Positions 34,496 through 44,059 are shown, counted from the stretch's first letter. The stretch is 64,000 bases of DNA from Methylorubrum aminovorans (GCF_022179725.1 NZ_BPRC01000001.1:434001-498000), one strand, 5' to 3'. Notes: generated from the letters alone by a model not told the origin. Made by a program: numbers and translations.

Positions 34496-35883
34496 TGGCA
34501 AAGAACGACTACTCGAATGCGACCGCGCGGATGATCTTCGATCGTCTCGTTGCGCTTGGTGTTCCGCGCAATGCCGCGATCGGTTCGGTGGGTTCGCTGA
34601 TGGGCGAATCCGGTGCGCATCTTGAGCCGCGTTCGGTGAATAGAGGCGACGGTGCGGACGGGTCGGATTCGATCGGCATCGGGCAGTGGAACCAGGGGCG
34701 TGCGACCGCGCTGAAGCGCACCGCCGCCTCGATGGGTGTGCCGTGGCAGGACCCCCGCGCCCAGGTCGAGCACCTTGTGAACGAACTCAACGGGTCTCAT
34801 CGTCACGTTCTCGACGCGCTGAAGCGTGGTCCCGATACGATCGAGGCGGGCGAACGCACGTGGACGAAGCGCTACGAAGTCGCCGGCAAGCCCCATCACG
34901 ACCGCCGCATCGCCCACGGCTACGGCTTCGCCCGTGCCCTCGGTGACGCTCCGGCGAATCCCGTTGCACCCGCCACCTCGTTGGTCGCTCAGGCCCGCAA
35001 TCCCGGCGCTCCGCAGCGTCCGCAGGGCGCGACCCCGTTCATTCAGTCCCCCAACGGGTTCGCAGGCTTCCAAAGCCCGTCCGGCAATCAGCCGCTGATC
35101 CCGCGCATGATCGAGGCGTTCACCCGCGCGATCCCTGGCGATCCGATGACGACCGGCACCATCATCCCCGCCTCGTTCACCCCGGAAGCGCCTCAGGCCC
35201 CTCAGGAAGCGCCTCAGGCCCCTCAGGAAGCGCCTCAGGCGGCTCCACAGCCCTTCCAGCCTCCCGCGCCTCCGCAGCCCCCGCAGGGCGCGACCCCGGC
35301 TCCTCAGGGCTCTCCGTCGATCCCGAACAGCTTCCTGCCGCCGTCCTTTGCCGATGTCGCCGGGATCACCCCGAACGATCCCACGCCGCTCGGTGCGCGC
35401 AACGGCATGGTTCAGGTGGGTGGCGAGTCCGACGCCCGCCGTGCCCCCTCGTTCTCCGATGGGTATTTCGGTCGTGCACCGGAAGCGTCGCCGATGACGA
35501 TCGCCCCGCAGGGGGATCGCCAGTACACCGAGACGGACTTCGATCCGGGTCCGGGTCCGGCAGAGAACCCGCTTGTCGTGCGTGGCATTCGCCCGAAGGC
35601 CGAACCCACCCCGGCACAGCCGCAGCCCCAGATGGTCCCGCTGCCCCCGCAGCGCCCCTCGAACGATCAGTTGTTCCCGCAGCCGCAGGCGACAATCCCC
35701 GGCATGCCGCAGGCTCCCTCCGGCTCGACCCCGACGATTTGGGGCGCGACCTACCACGGCCCGGAATCCGGCTGGATCAACCATGCGCAGAAACCCGCAG
35801 GCACCCCGTATCCCGAGGCGTGGCAGGGCGGGAACCCCTATCCGAGCGAAGGTAATCTTCTGAAGCTCTTGGGGCTGGTGTAG
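34495..35883 (+). CDS. Virion-associated lysozyme (phage tail lysozyme family)
   Basis: 462 aa. The first 140 residues match phage tail lysozymes: MIFDRLVALGVPRNAAIGSV, then GSLMGESGAHLEPRS, GSDSIGIGQWNQGRATAL and VEHLVNEL; the Glu in MGESG is the likely catalytic residue. The remainder is a Pro/Gln-rich low-complexity chain with tandem APQEAPQ units. It probably digests peptidoglycan during DNA entry. Confidence 0.75.
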   Translation: MAKNDYSNATARMIFDRLVALGVPRNAAIGSVGSLMGESGAHLEPRSVNRGDGADGSDSIGIGQWNQGRATALKRTAASMGVPWQDPRAQVEHLVNELNGSHRHVLDALKRGPDTIEAGERTWTKRYEVAGKPHHDRRIAHGYGFARALGDAPANPVAPATSLVAQARNPGAPQRPQGATPFIQSPNGFAGFQSPSGNQPLIPRMIEAFTRAIPGDPMTTGTIIPASFTPEAPQAPQEAPQAPQEAPQAAPQPFQPPAPPQPPQGATPAPQGSPSIPNSFLPPSFADVAGITPNDPTPLGARNGMVQVGGESDARRAPSFSDGYFGRAPEASPMTIAPQGDRQYTETDFDPGPGPAENPLVVRGIRPKAEPTPAQPQPQMVPLPPQRPSNDQLFPQPQATIPGMPQAPSGSTPTIWGATYHGPESGWINHAQKPAGTPYPEAWQGGNPYPSEGNLLKLLGLV

Positions 35884-35901
35884 TCAATATAAATAGATTT
35901 G

Positions 35902-36171
35902 ATGTTCAGCACTGATGAAATTCTTGAGCGCGGCCGTAGTGCCGCGCGTATCCTCGCCGACGAAGATTTGATGAATGTTTTCGCTGACTTGGAGCGGGAC
36001 ATCAAGGCGGCATCATTCAATAAACACAGCACCGACAGCGCTGAGCGCGAGTCGGTGTTCTATCAACTCAAGAGCATTTCCGACATTCTTAATTCACTAC
36101 GGAGACGCGTTGTAGAAGCAGAGCACGTGTTGGAAGCTCTCAACTCGCAGGACAATACCTTTGACGATTGA
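35902..36171 (+). CDS. Small helical head-assembly-type protein
   Basis: 89 aa. ERGRSAARILADEDLMNVFA and ESVFYQLKSISDILNSLRRR are the helical pattern of a small protein often found between portal and scaffold genes. The ATG has no SD; TATAAATA (35888-35895) lies six bases upstream. Its end overlaps the scaffold start. Confidence 0.6.
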   Translation: MFSTDEILERGRSAARILADEDLMNVFADLERDIKAASFNKHSTDSAERESVFYQLKSISDILNSLRRRVVEAEHVLEALNSQDNTFDD

Positions 36172-37246
36172 AGTCGGTGCCACCCATTCGGGCGCACCCC
36201 AGGATGACAGCCCGGAAGCTGTCGCAGATTTTTTCCTCTCCCGGCAGACGAACGCTGATACCGGCCATTCCGACCCCGACGATGAGGAAGACCTTGAGAC
36301 CGACTCTGACGAGTTCGACGATGAGGACGAGGACGCTGAAGACGGCCATCCAGATTCCGATTCCGAGGACGATGAGGAGGAGACTGAAGAGACTGACGAT
36401 GCGGATTCGTCTGAAGGCCCCGAACAGAACAAGCGGGTCGATGACGATGAGGCGGTTGTCACGGTACGGTTCAACGACGAAGACCATCAGGTCACCGTCA
36501 AGGACCTAAAGCGACTCTACGGTCAGGAACGGGCTCTTAATCGCAAATCCGAAGAAGCTTCTGAAACGAAGCGGCAGGCTGACGAAGCATATACTTACGC
36601 AAGCACGGCGCTCACCAAGCTGTATCAGCAGGCGGAGCAGGCGTACCGCGCAAAGTATGAAGGCGTGAACTTCAACGTCCAGGCGGCGGAAGAAGGTTGG
36701 ACGGGCGAAGACTGGCGTGCAGTCACGGCAATGGAAGCGGAGGATCGCAAGAACCTCGAATTCCTGCGCAATGATCTCACCAATCTCGTCCAGCAGCACG
36801 AACAGCAGAAGCAGCAGGCTGAGCACGCACAGAAGATCAAGTACGCTCAGGAAACGCGTCAGGCGTTGTTCGATCCGGTGCACGGGATCAAGGACTTCAC
36901 TGACGACCGGCTGAACACGCTTGGTCTGTTCGCGATCAACGATCTCGGCTTCGATACGTCCTTCGTCAATTCTCTGGCGACGACGCGTAACGACGCTGCG
37001 CTCGTGAAGGCACTCAACGAACTCTATGAGTTCAAGCGTGCCGCCAAGGTTGGCGCGAATGCGCTGGCGACGAAGACCACGAAGCCGGCCAAGCCGGTCA
37101 AGGGTCGTCCCGTCCGCTCGCCCACGGAAGCCGCCCGCAAGCCCATCGTCTCGGATCGCACGAAGTCCGCCAAGTCGCGGCTCGCTCGAACCGGTTCCGT
37201 CGATGACGCGGTGGCCTTGGTCATGTCGCGCATGCGTGACGATTGA
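36161..37246 (+). CDS. Scaffold protein
   Basis: 361 aa from TTG 36161. A strongly acidic segment at residues 35-90 (SDEFDDEDEDAEDGHPDSDS) is followed by long coiled-coil helices (RNDLTNLVQQHEQQKQQAEH) and a basic C terminus. Acidic-helical-basic composition directly before the major capsid gene is the usual scaffold layout; the basic end would contact the capsid protein. Confidence 0.75.
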   Translation: MTIEVGATHSGAPQDDSPEAVADFFLSRQTNADTGHSDPDDEEDLETDSDEFDDEDEDAEDGHPDSDSEDDEEETEETDDADSSEGPEQNKRVDDDEAVVTVRFNDEDHQVTVKDLKRLYGQERALNRKSEEASETKRQADEAYTYASTALTKLYQQAEQAYRAKYEGVNFNVQAAEEGWTGEDWRAVTAMEAEDRKNLEFLRNDLTNLVQQHEQQKQQAEHAQKIKYAQETRQALFDPVHGIKDFTDDRLNTLGLFAINDLGFDTSFVNSLATTRNDAALVKALNELYEFKRAAKVGANALATKTTKPAKPVKGRPVRSPTEAARKPIVSDRTKSAKSRLARTGSVDDAVALVMSRMRDD

Positions 37247-37295
37247 GTTTCAGACCCGTTTTTAATCGATTATACTCAAGGAAGAATAAGAAAAC

Positions 37296-38213
37296 ATGGC
37301 TACTCTGCTTTCGCGTGAACTCAACGCAATCAAGGAAAATTGGGACGAGACCATTCACATGATCTCCCCGACCAAGGTCCCGTTCACCACGATGACCAAG
37401 GAAGAGAAGACCACCGTCAACAAGCCGCAGTGGGTTGAAGACGAACTCGCCGCTGTCGATCTGACCAACCGCCGCTTCGAAGGTGCCGATCCGACCGAGA
37501 ACAACGGCAATGACGTTGCGACCCGTTCGACCTCGCTTCAGCACATGGACGAGACGGTCAAGGTCTCCGACATCGCCGACATCGTGGACAAGGTTGGTCG
37601 CAAGGCCGAACTGACCCGTCGTCTCTTCAAGAAGGTCGCCGAACTGAAGCGCACCCGTGAGGCGATCATGCTCTCCGGTCAGGTTGCTGTCGCCGACGTG
37701 AACAACCCCGCGATGGACTCGTTCCAGTCGCTGGTGCACGCCGACAACCGCATCGCCACCGGCTCGACCGCGATGCCGACCGAGAAGAACCTTCTCGACA
37801 CCCTTCAGAAGCTCTACGTCAACGGCGCTGACCCGTCCGTCATCATGGTGACCCCGGATTACTCCGTCGCCCTGACCGAGTTCTCGAAGGCTGCGGGCCG
37901 CTACCGCGAGATTCCGAACGTCGGTTCGGGCGCGGGCACCGCGATCGTGAACGCGGTCGAACTGTTCGTCTCCCCGTTCGGCCAGCAGAAGGTTGTCATC
38001 AACCGCTTCTCGCGCGCTGGCGACACGTTCATCTTCGACCCGGATCACTTCACCAAGCTCGCCATGGTGCCTTGGAAGACCCAGGAACTCGCCAAGACCG
38101 GCCGTTCCACCAAGGTGCAGGTTTACGGCACCTACGGTCTGAAGCTCGACAACTCGAAGGCCGCTGCGGTCATCCGCAACGTCACCGGCACGGCTGGCAA
38201 GTTCGACCTCTAA
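37296..38213 (+). CDS. Major capsid protein (SU10/DUF5309-like)
   Basis: 305 aa with AAGGAAG upstream. The N-terminal KENWDETIHMISPTKVPFTT, PQWVEDELAAVDLTNRRFEG and the later RTREAIMLSG and VNAVELFVSPFGQQKVVINR match the SU10-like major capsid family with the HK97 fold. Codon use is the most biased of the window, as expected for a highly expressed gene, and a strong terminator follows. Confidence 0.9.
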   Translation: MATLLSRELNAIKENWDETIHMISPTKVPFTTMTKEEKTTVNKPQWVEDELAAVDLTNRRFEGADPTENNGNDVATRSTSLQHMDETVKVSDIADIVDKVGRKAELTRRLFKKVAELKRTREAIMLSGQVAVADVNNPAMDSFQSLVHADNRIATGSTAMPTEKNLLDTLQKLYVNGADPSVIMVTPDYSVALTEFSKAAGRYREIPNVGSGAGTAIVNAVELFVSPFGQQKVVINRFSRAGDTFIFDPDHFTKLAMVPWKTQELAKTGRSTKVQVYGTYGLKLDNSKAAAVIRNVTGTAGKFDL

Positions 38214-38235
38214 TCGTTCCCGGACGATCCAAGTT

Positions 38236-38264
38236 AAGGCGGCCTCCGGGCCGCCTTTTCTTTT
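38236..38264 (+). terminator. Rho-independent terminator after the capsid gene
   Basis: AAGGCGGCC (38236-38244) and GGCCGCCTT (38249-38257) form a perfect 9-bp stem with loop TCCG, followed by TTCTTTT. A TAAATA box (38266-38271) starts two bases later, consistent with a new transcription unit. Confidence 0.92.
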
Positions 38265-38276
38265 GTAAATACACTC

Positions 38277-38618
38277 ATGGATTCAGAATTTCACAACCCG
38301 TACGACGTTTATCAGCGTCTTGTCCCGAGTGAGACGACGCCCGGTCAGTTCGATCTCATCACCTACCAGCATGTTCCTGACGAGTTCTACGAACAGAACC
38401 GTCTCATGCGGGAAGCTTCGAAGACCATTCCCATCGGCGAAATGCACATGTTCGTCCGTCCGCCGCCGCTCACGTGGCACTTGCTGTGTCAGAAGCATCC
38501 TGAATTTGCTCAGGCACAGTCGGCACCGGACGTTGATCGCAAGATGGCGAACGAAATCATGGATGCACTGCGCGCGATGGGTGAAGAGCGCTGCATCGTT
38601 ACGGTTCACCGCTTCTAA
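38277..38618 (+). CDS. Hypothetical phage structural-region protein
   Basis: 113 aa. The ATG is preceded by TAAATA and five bases, with no SD. Contains YDVYQRLVPSETTPGQFDLI, then FYEQNRLMREASKTIPIGEM and a C-terminal helix. Lies between capsid and adaptor genes. No family recognised. Confidence 0.6.
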   Translation: MDSEFHNPYDVYQRLVPSETTPGQFDLITYQHVPDEFYEQNRLMREASKTIPIGEMHMFVRPPPLTWHLLCQKHPEFAQAQSAPDVDRKMANEIMDALRAMGEERCIVTVHRF

Positions 38619-38626
38619 GGAGCCTC

Positions 38627-39250
38627 ATGCCGACTACGCTCGCCGACATTCGCAACCGCGTCCTGCGCAAGCTCGCACGCCACAACATGCCGGTCTCACT
38701 GGTCAACCAGTGGATCGGCGACGCCGTGCGCCGCATTCAACAGACCATCCGCGTGCCGATCGACGAAGCGCTGACGCAGGTGGTGACCGATGAGGGCTTC
38801 AACGGTCTGATCGATATTCCCACGGAGATGACGGAGCTTCTGTCGCTGCGCGTCAACGGGATCGAACTCGAACAGCGCAGCATCACCGAGATCAACGCGC
38901 AGCGCGCGCTCCCCCTGGCACAGCCCCGCTATTACACGCGCGTGGTCGGTCAGTACCGCATCGCGCCGATCCCCCAGGCGGGTTCGGTGATCGAGCTTGA
39001 GTACCGCTCCTCCATCGAGCCGGGCTCCGACGACACCACCTCGATCCGCCTGTTCGATCTCAAGCCGGAGCTTGTCGAGTACGGCGCACTTCGTATTGCC
39101 GCGGACGATTCGGAAGATGATCTGGCGTTGGCCCGATATACCTCTGAATATAACTCGCACTTCCTAGAGCTTCAGGCGCTTGCCCTGCGGGATGACTTCC
39201 AGAACGCATCCATGGCCCCTGCCTATAACATGAACGGAGATTGGTACTAA
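38627..39250 (+). CDS. Head-to-tail adaptor protein
   Basis: 207 aa. Matches the podovirus adaptor pattern: LADIRNRVLRKLARHNMPVS, VNQWIGDAVRRIQQTIRVPI, GLIDIPTEMTELLSLRVNGI, RYYTRVVGQYRIAPIPQAGS and ELEYRSSIEPG, ending in helices with LVEYGALRIAA. It should connect the portal to the tail nozzle. Confidence 0.75.
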   Translation: MPTTLADIRNRVLRKLARHNMPVSLVNQWIGDAVRRIQQTIRVPIDEALTQVVTDEGFNGLIDIPTEMTELLSLRVNGIELEQRSITEINAQRALPLAQPRYYTRVVGQYRIAPIPQAGSVIELEYRSSIEPGSDDTTSIRLFDLKPELVEYGALRIAADDSEDDLALARYTSEYNSHFLELQALALRDDFQNASMAPAYNMNGDWY

Positions 39251-39256
39251 TCATCG

Positions 39257-41164
39257 ATGACCGGCATTTTTCCTAACTCGACCACTGTCGGAACCGGCAC
39301 GGGCATTTTCCCGACCGATGGCACGCCGACGCTTCTCACCTCTCCCTTCGATGGTGTGCTGAAGGCGTCGAACGCCGTCATCGGCCGTGTCGTCTTGGAG
39401 AATCCGTCATCCACCCTCTCGATCGCGAACTTCCCCGCGGTGCAGAAGGTCGAGGTGGCGAGCTTCCCGGCGGTTCAGCCGGTCAGCATCGTCAATCAGC
39501 CGGGGGTGCAGGATGTCCGCATCACCAATCCGCCGGCACAGCAGACGGTCACCGGCACCGTCGCGATCTCGAACTTCCCCGCCCTTCAAGAGGTGCGGCT
39601 GAACGGCGAATCGTCGGTCACCGCCCGCCTCACCACGGGAGCCGCGCATATCGGTTCGGTCTCGGTGGCCGGTCCGATCTCCGGCACGGTGGCGATCAGC
39701 AATCCGACGACTTCGGTCGGCATCAACAACTTCCCCGCCACGCAGGCGGTCACCGGCCGGGTCGAGGTGTCGAACCTCCCCGCGTCTCCGACTTCGATCC
39801 GCGTAAACAACGACACGACGCAGCCGATCCCGGTGGCGATCGTCTCCGGCAGCGCCGGGGGCGGTGGTGGCGGCTTCGACGGCGTGCTGAAGGCATCCTC
39901 TGCCACCATCGGCACGGTCACCCTCGGTGCGCCCGTCGCCCTGGCGAGCGGCACCAGCGTCGGCATCTCCGGGCTCGTTGGCATCAACAACTTCCCCACG
40001 AGCTTCAACATCGGGAATCTTCCCTCGACGCAGACCGTCTCGGGAACGGTGAACATCGGCACGATCCCCGCGGTGACCGTCAGCAATCAGTTTGACGGCG
40101 CGCTGCGCCTTGGTGGCTCGACCGTCAGCACGAACAACCGCCTTCCGGTGGATGTCAGCTTCCCGGCGACGCAGGCCGTCTCGGTGGCGGCTCCGCTGAA
40201 GATCGACTCCTCCACGGCGATCCGCGTCGAAGTCACCAACCCGTCGTCCGGCGGCGGTGGCACCGGCACGTTCGACGGCAACGTGGTCGTGAAGAGCGGC
40301 ACGATTTCGATCGCGAACTTCCCGCAGACGCAGACCGTCTCCGGCACGGTCGCGCTCGCCGGCACCCCCACGGTCAACGCGAACGTCACCTTCCCCACCG
40401 TGCAGACGGTGCAGGTGCAGAACCCGACGACCTCCGTCAGCATCTCGAACCTGCCCGCGACGCAGAACGTCGCCGTTCAGGGCACCGTGCCCGTCGCGTT
40501 CGCCGATCCGGTGACGATCGCGAATCCGGTCACCGAGGTGGCGGTGAACAACTTCCCCGCTTCGACCACGGTCAGCAATCCGTACAACGGTGCACTCACC
40601 CTTGGCGGAACCGCTGTCTCCACCTCGAACCGTCTTCCGGTGGACGTGTCGGGCACCGTCAGCCTCACGGGCGCGCCCTATGTGCGCGTCAGCCAGCTTC
40701 CCAACGTCGAGTTGGCGGTCAACGGAGTGAACGTATCCGCGTCCAGCCGCTTCCCGGTCGAGGTGCAGTTCCCGGCGACGCAGGCGGTCAGCGGCACGGT
40801 CGGGGTCTCCGGCACGGTCGGGGTCTCCGGCACCGTCGCGACGACCGTCAGCGGCACCGTCACCACCGCCCCGACGCGCACCGCTCCGGCGGTCACTCCG
40901 ACGAACATCTCCGGTACGCTGGCTTCCGCGAGCGTGGCTCAGCAGATTGCGGCGGCCGACGCCAATCGTCGCGGCGGGTGGATTCAGAACAACTCGACCG
41001 CCGACCTGTGGCTGAACGATCTTGGTACGGCGACAGTCGGTGGAAGCTCGCTCCGGCTGGTGCCGGGCGCGCTCTACGAGTTCCCCTCGACGGGCGTTCC
41101 CACGGGGGCGCTCTCGATCATCGGCACGGTGGTCAATCAGGCTTGGTCGGGGAGAGTGTGGTAA
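39257..41164 (+). CDS. Repeat-containing tail protein (NFPATQxVSGTV repeats)
   Basis: 635 aa built of about 15-20 degenerate copies of an 18-25-residue unit such as ISNFPALQEV, VGINNFPATQAVTGRVEVSN, IANFPQTQTVSGTVALAG and ISNLPATQNVAVQGTVPV, interrupted by three or four GGGGG-F-D-G linkers. The C-terminal 100 residues (RRGGWIQNNSTADLWLNDLG) form a capping domain often seen at the end of such proteins. A beta-solenoid fibre is the likely structure. Confidence 0.7.
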   Translation: MTGIFPNSTTVGTGTGIFPTDGTPTLLTSPFDGVLKASNAVIGRVVLENPSSTLSIANFPAVQKVEVASFPAVQPVSIVNQPGVQDVRITNPPAQQTVTGTVAISNFPALQEVRLNGESSVTARLTTGAAHIGSVSVAGPISGTVAISNPTTSVGINNFPATQAVTGRVEVSNLPASPTSIRVNNDTTQPIPVAIVSGSAGGGGGGFDGVLKASSATIGTVTLGAPVALASGTSVGISGLVGINNFPTSFNIGNLPSTQTVSGTVNIGTIPAVTVSNQFDGALRLGGSTVSTNNRLPVDVSFPATQAVSVAAPLKIDSSTAIRVEVTNPSSGGGGTGTFDGNVVVKSGTISIANFPQTQTVSGTVALAGTPTVNANVTFPTVQTVQVQNPTTSVSISNLPATQNVAVQGTVPVAFADPVTIANPVTEVAVNNFPASTTVSNPYNGALTLGGTAVSTSNRLPVDVSGTVSLTGAPYVRVSQLPNVELAVNGVNVSASSRFPVEVQFPATQAVSGTVGVSGTVGVSGTVATTVSGTVTTAPTRTAPAVTPTNISGTLASASVAQQIAAADANRRGGWIQNNSTADLWLNDLGTATVGGSSLRLVPGALYEFPSTGVPTGALSIIGTVVNQAWSGRVW

Positions 41165-41586
41165 TGCCGCTCTACCTCCCCTCTTCGGGTGCGACCACGC
41201 CCACCGCCACCACCGCACAGTACATCGCGAACACCGCAGGGGTCGTCCTCTCCCCTGACGCCGTATGGGGTTCGGGTGTTGAAGCGGCTCCGGGTTTCAT
41301 CACGTCCTTCGCTCCGGCGCTCGATCTCTACATCAACGCGCGCTTGACGCTGACGGCCAATTTCACCCTCGCGAACCCCGCCGTGATGAAGCCGGGTCAG
41401 AGCGGGCGCATTCGCCTGATTCAGGACGCCACGGGTGGCCGGACGATCGCGTACGGCTCGTACTGGAAGAAGGCGGCGGGTGATCCCTCCGCCCTTTCGA
41501 CCGCGGCGGGTGCCGTGGACATCCTGTATTACGACGTGATCGATTCCACAACGATCAAGTACACCCTCAGCAAGGGCATCGCCTAA
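41164..41586 (+). CDS. Tail-associated hypothetical protein
   Basis: 140 aa from ATG 41164, which overlaps the previous TAA. Beta-rich, with NARLTLTANFTLANPAVMKP, QSGRIRLIQDATGGRTIAYG and a final TIKYTLSKGIA strand, a pattern known from phage fibre tips. The stop overlaps the next start. Confidence 0.6.
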   Translation: MPLYLPSSGATTPTATTAQYIANTAGVVLSPDAVWGSGVEAAPGFITSFAPALDLYINARLTLTANFTLANPAVMKPGQSGRIRLIQDATGGRTIAYGSYWKKAAGDPSALSTAAGAVDILYYDVIDSTTIKYTLSKGIA

Positions 41587-42371
41587 TGCTGGTGGGTCTT
41601 CGTCCTTTCGCGTCGTCATCTTCGGAGCCGACTGTTCCAACACCGATCGGTCCCGTCGATCCCTATTACTCGTCTGTCTACGGTCTGTGGCATCTCGACA
41701 CCGACTATAACGACTCGGGTCCGGCAGGGCGGGCGATCCAGGCGACGAACACGTCCGCAAACTACGGGATTCAGAGCACCACGACGAAGTTCGGCGCGGG
41801 TGCGCTGCGCAGCACGCTGAACAACGCGGGCGGAACGCTGGTGAAAATCCCACCGAACGCCGCGTTGAACGGTACGGGCGATTTCACCTTCGAGTTTTGG
41901 ATGCGGACCGCTGGTTCGCAGGGTCAGTACTCGAACATGTTCGAAACCCTTGGCGCGGCGACGCTCGGTGGCACCGCTCCACCCGCGACCGCCCTTGGTG
42001 TGGCGAACTGGACCAATGCCGCGGGCACCGGCACGGGCGGCACGACCCTGACGATGTACCTCGGTTCGGGCGCGACGCAGCTTCGACTCACCAGCGTGTC
42101 GAACCCGAACAACGGCGCGTGGCATCACATCGCCCTGACGCGCTCCGGCAATACCTGCACGCTTTGGTTCAACGGCGTGGCGGAACGCACCGGAACGTAT
42201 ACGGTCGCGCTCGATCTCGGTGGCACCTACGGGATGAGTGTCGGGCGCTATACGAACACCGACGCGACGAACATCTTCAACGGATGGCTCGACGACATTC
42301 GCATCACGTTGGGCGTCGCCCGCTACACAGCGAACTTCAGCATTCCCACGGCTGAACACCCGAACAACTGA
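41586..42371 (+). CDS. LamG/concanavalin A-like lectin domain protein
   Basis: 261 aa. The region from residue 30 on reads VYGLWHLDTDYNDSGPAGRA, GDFTFEFWMRT, WHHIALTRSGNTCTLWFNGV and GWLDDIRITLGVARYTANFS, which is the classic phage LamG domain with its final D-D-I-R-I motif. Probably binds host surface sugars as part of the tail. Confidence 0.85.
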   Translation: MLVGLRPFASSSSEPTVPTPIGPVDPYYSSVYGLWHLDTDYNDSGPAGRAIQATNTSANYGIQSTTTKFGAGALRSTLNNAGGTLVKIPPNAALNGTGDFTFEFWMRTAGSQGQYSNMFETLGAATLGGTAPPATALGVANWTNAAGTGTGGTTLTMYLGSGATQLRLTSVSNPNNGAWHHIALTRSGNTCTLWFNGVAERTGTYTVALDLGGTYGMSVGRYTNTDATNIFNGWLDDIRITLGVARYTANFSIPTAEHPNN

Positions 42372-42382
42372 TAAATCCTCTT

Positions 42383-42883
42383 ATGATCGTTGTTCGACCC
42401 CTCTCCGATGGCTCCTTTGAGGAGCTTCCCCCGCAGGATGTCACGGTTGGTGAAGGCGAATCCGCCGTCACCATCCCGTGGCAGAACTTCTCGCTCTGGA
42501 CGAACGCCGATGCGCGTCCGCACGGGCTGTACATCGTACAGACCCCGGCTCCACCGCCGGGCAAGACCCGCACCTCGTACGCGCTCGCGTGGAATGCCGA
42601 TCAGACCGCGGTCGAGTACCGCCCGGTCTTCGAGGATCAACCGGAGCCGCCCGTCACCACGATCACCCCGCGTCAGATGACCCTTGCCCTGCTCCGTTGC
42701 GGCAAGCTCGATGCGGTCGAGGCGATCCTCAACGACCCCAACCTCCCGCGCGAAATGAAGCTGTCGTGGAACTTTGCGACGTATTTCGATCGCAACGACC
42801 CGATGCTGTTGCAGATGGCGGCGGCCGAAGGTTGGACGGAAGCCGAGATCAATCAGATTTTCACGCTTGGCGCGACGCTCTGA
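42383..42883 (+). CDS. Hypothetical tail-region protein
   Basis: 166 aa. Two parts: a beta-rich N half (WQNFSLWTNADARPHGLYIV) and a helical C half (PRQMTLALLRCGKLDAVEAI; EGWTEAEINQIFTLGATL) that resembles the C-terminal domain of small phage tail-fibre assembly proteins. TAAATC sits five bases before the ATG, and no SD is visible. Confidence 0.55.
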   Translation: MIVVRPLSDGSFEELPPQDVTVGEGESAVTIPWQNFSLWTNADARPHGLYIVQTPAPPPGKTRTSYALAWNADQTAVEYRPVFEDQPEPPVTTITPRQMTLALLRCGKLDAVEAILNDPNLPREMKLSWNFATYFDRNDPMLLQMAAAEGWTEAEINQIFTLGATL

Positions 42884-42895
42884 TACAATCGCCGA

Positions 42896-43090
42896 ATGAA
42901 GAAGCATTACGTCGGCTGTGCGGGAAGCACGGTCATCATCAGCACGCTGTGTGAATTCGACTGGTATCCGACCTTCCACACGGAATGGGTCGAATGGTGC
43001 GCAGAGAACGGGATTCCGTACGACACCAGCATCGGCGTCTTCGAAGCGAACGAAGATCAAGAATTCTTCATTCGGATGCGGTGGTCTTGA
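42896..43090 (+). CDS. Small phage protein, LRW-tail family
   Basis: 64 aa, the shortest member and the only prophage one on the plus strand. TEWVEWCAENGIPYDTSIG is the helix part and ANEDQEFFIRMRWS the tail. It sits between tail and lysis genes, away from the early clusters, so its expression is probably late. Confidence 0.65.
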   Translation: MKKHYVGCAGSTVIISTLCEFDWYPTFHTEWVEWCAENGIPYDTSIGVFEANEDQEFFIRMRWS

Positions 43091-43102
43091 CCTAAATACT
43101 GA

Positions 43103-43726
43103 GTGTTCAAACGCTCAGTATTTTTCGATCATATCCGACCACTGTTCGGAACCTTGTCTCAGAGCCACGTTGATGGCCTGAACCATTTGCTCGACACGTG
43201 GGAATCCGCTTACGGCGCTTACCCTCGCGCATACCTCGCCTACGCCCTGGCGACGACCTTCCACGAGACCGCCCGCACGATGCGGCCGATCGAAGAGTAT
43301 GGGAAGGGTAAAGGGCGCAAGTACGGCGTCGCTGTGAATGGTCGCGTGTATTACGGGCGCGGCTACGTTCAGTTGACGTGGGACTACAATTACAAAAAGG
43401 CGGGATCGAAACTAAGTGTCGATCTCCTCAACAAGCCTGAACTCGCACTCGATCCGGTTATCGCGGCGAAAATCATGTACGCCGGCATGATCGAAGGCTG
43501 GTTCACCGGAAAGAAGCTGAGCGATTACATCGACCGTTCGGATGCGGTGGGTGCACGTCGCATCATCAACGGCACCGACAAGGCCGCGCTGATCGCCGGG
43601 TATCACGCCCGCTTCCTCGCCGCACTCGACGCGTCGTTCGATCGCTCTCCGGCCGCTGCGCCCGTCACTGGACCGAAGACCGGCTTCTTCACGGCTCTCC
43701 TCAATCTGTTTCGAAAGGCACGATGA
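43103..43726 (+). CDS. Endolysin, GH19 (chitinase-like) muramidase family
   Basis: 207 aa from a GTG at 43103 preceded by TAAATA and four bases. GH19 motifs: YALATTFHETARTMRPIEEY (catalytic Glu after H in FHETA) and VYYGRGYVQLTWDYNYKKAG, then RRIINGTDKA. There is no signal peptide, so export needs the holin. The C-terminal tail TGFFTALLNLFRKAR is amphipathic and may bind membranes. Confidence 0.88.
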   Translation: MFKRSVFFDHIRPLFGTLSQSHVDGLNHLLDTWESAYGAYPRAYLAYALATTFHETARTMRPIEEYGKGKGRKYGVAVNGRVYYGRGYVQLTWDYNYKKAGSKLSVDLLNKPELALDPVIAAKIMYAGMIEGWFTGKKLSDYIDRSDAVGARRIINGTDKAALIAGYHARFLAALDASFDRSPAAAPVTGPKTGFFTALLNLFRKAR

Positions 43727-44007
43727 ACCCGATCTCTCTCGCTCTCACCGCGATCCGCGTCATCACCACGCTTCGCCCATCGACGCCCGTAGACGCGCCG
43801 ACCCCCGCCCCCGCTCCCAAGCGTGGGAAGAAGGCTGCGCCCGTGGCGGTCACCCCGCGGCCGAAGAACTACAAGCCGCTCGTTCTCGCGGCTGCAACGG
43901 GTCTCACCGTCGCTGCGGGTCTATACTCAGGGCACATCGACGGCACCGCGGCGCTCTCGATGATCTCCTCAATCGACTTCAATGGCATCATGGCGATTTT
44001 TCAATAA
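43723..44007 (+). CDS. Small membrane protein, holin candidate
   Basis: 94 aa, ATGA overlap with the endolysin gene. Pro/Ala-rich N half with basic residues, then one hydrophobic span PLVLAAATGLTVAAGLYSG and a second weaker one near the C terminus. Position and topology suggest a holin or its regulator, but sequence alone does not decide. Confidence 0.5.
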   Translation: MNPISLALTAIRVITTLRPSTPVDAPTPAPAPKRGKKAAPVAVTPRPKNYKPLVLAAATGLTVAAGLYSGHIDGTAALSMISSIDFNGIMAIFQ

Positions 44008-44059
44008 TCGCCACAACGTTTTATGAACTACTTTGTTCCCTGGCAGCGTAAATAACAGT

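Noticed and set aside
39407..41218. 603-codon minus-strand frame
   Set aside because: Shadow of the NFPATQ repeat gene; its apparent repeats only mirror that gene's repeats.
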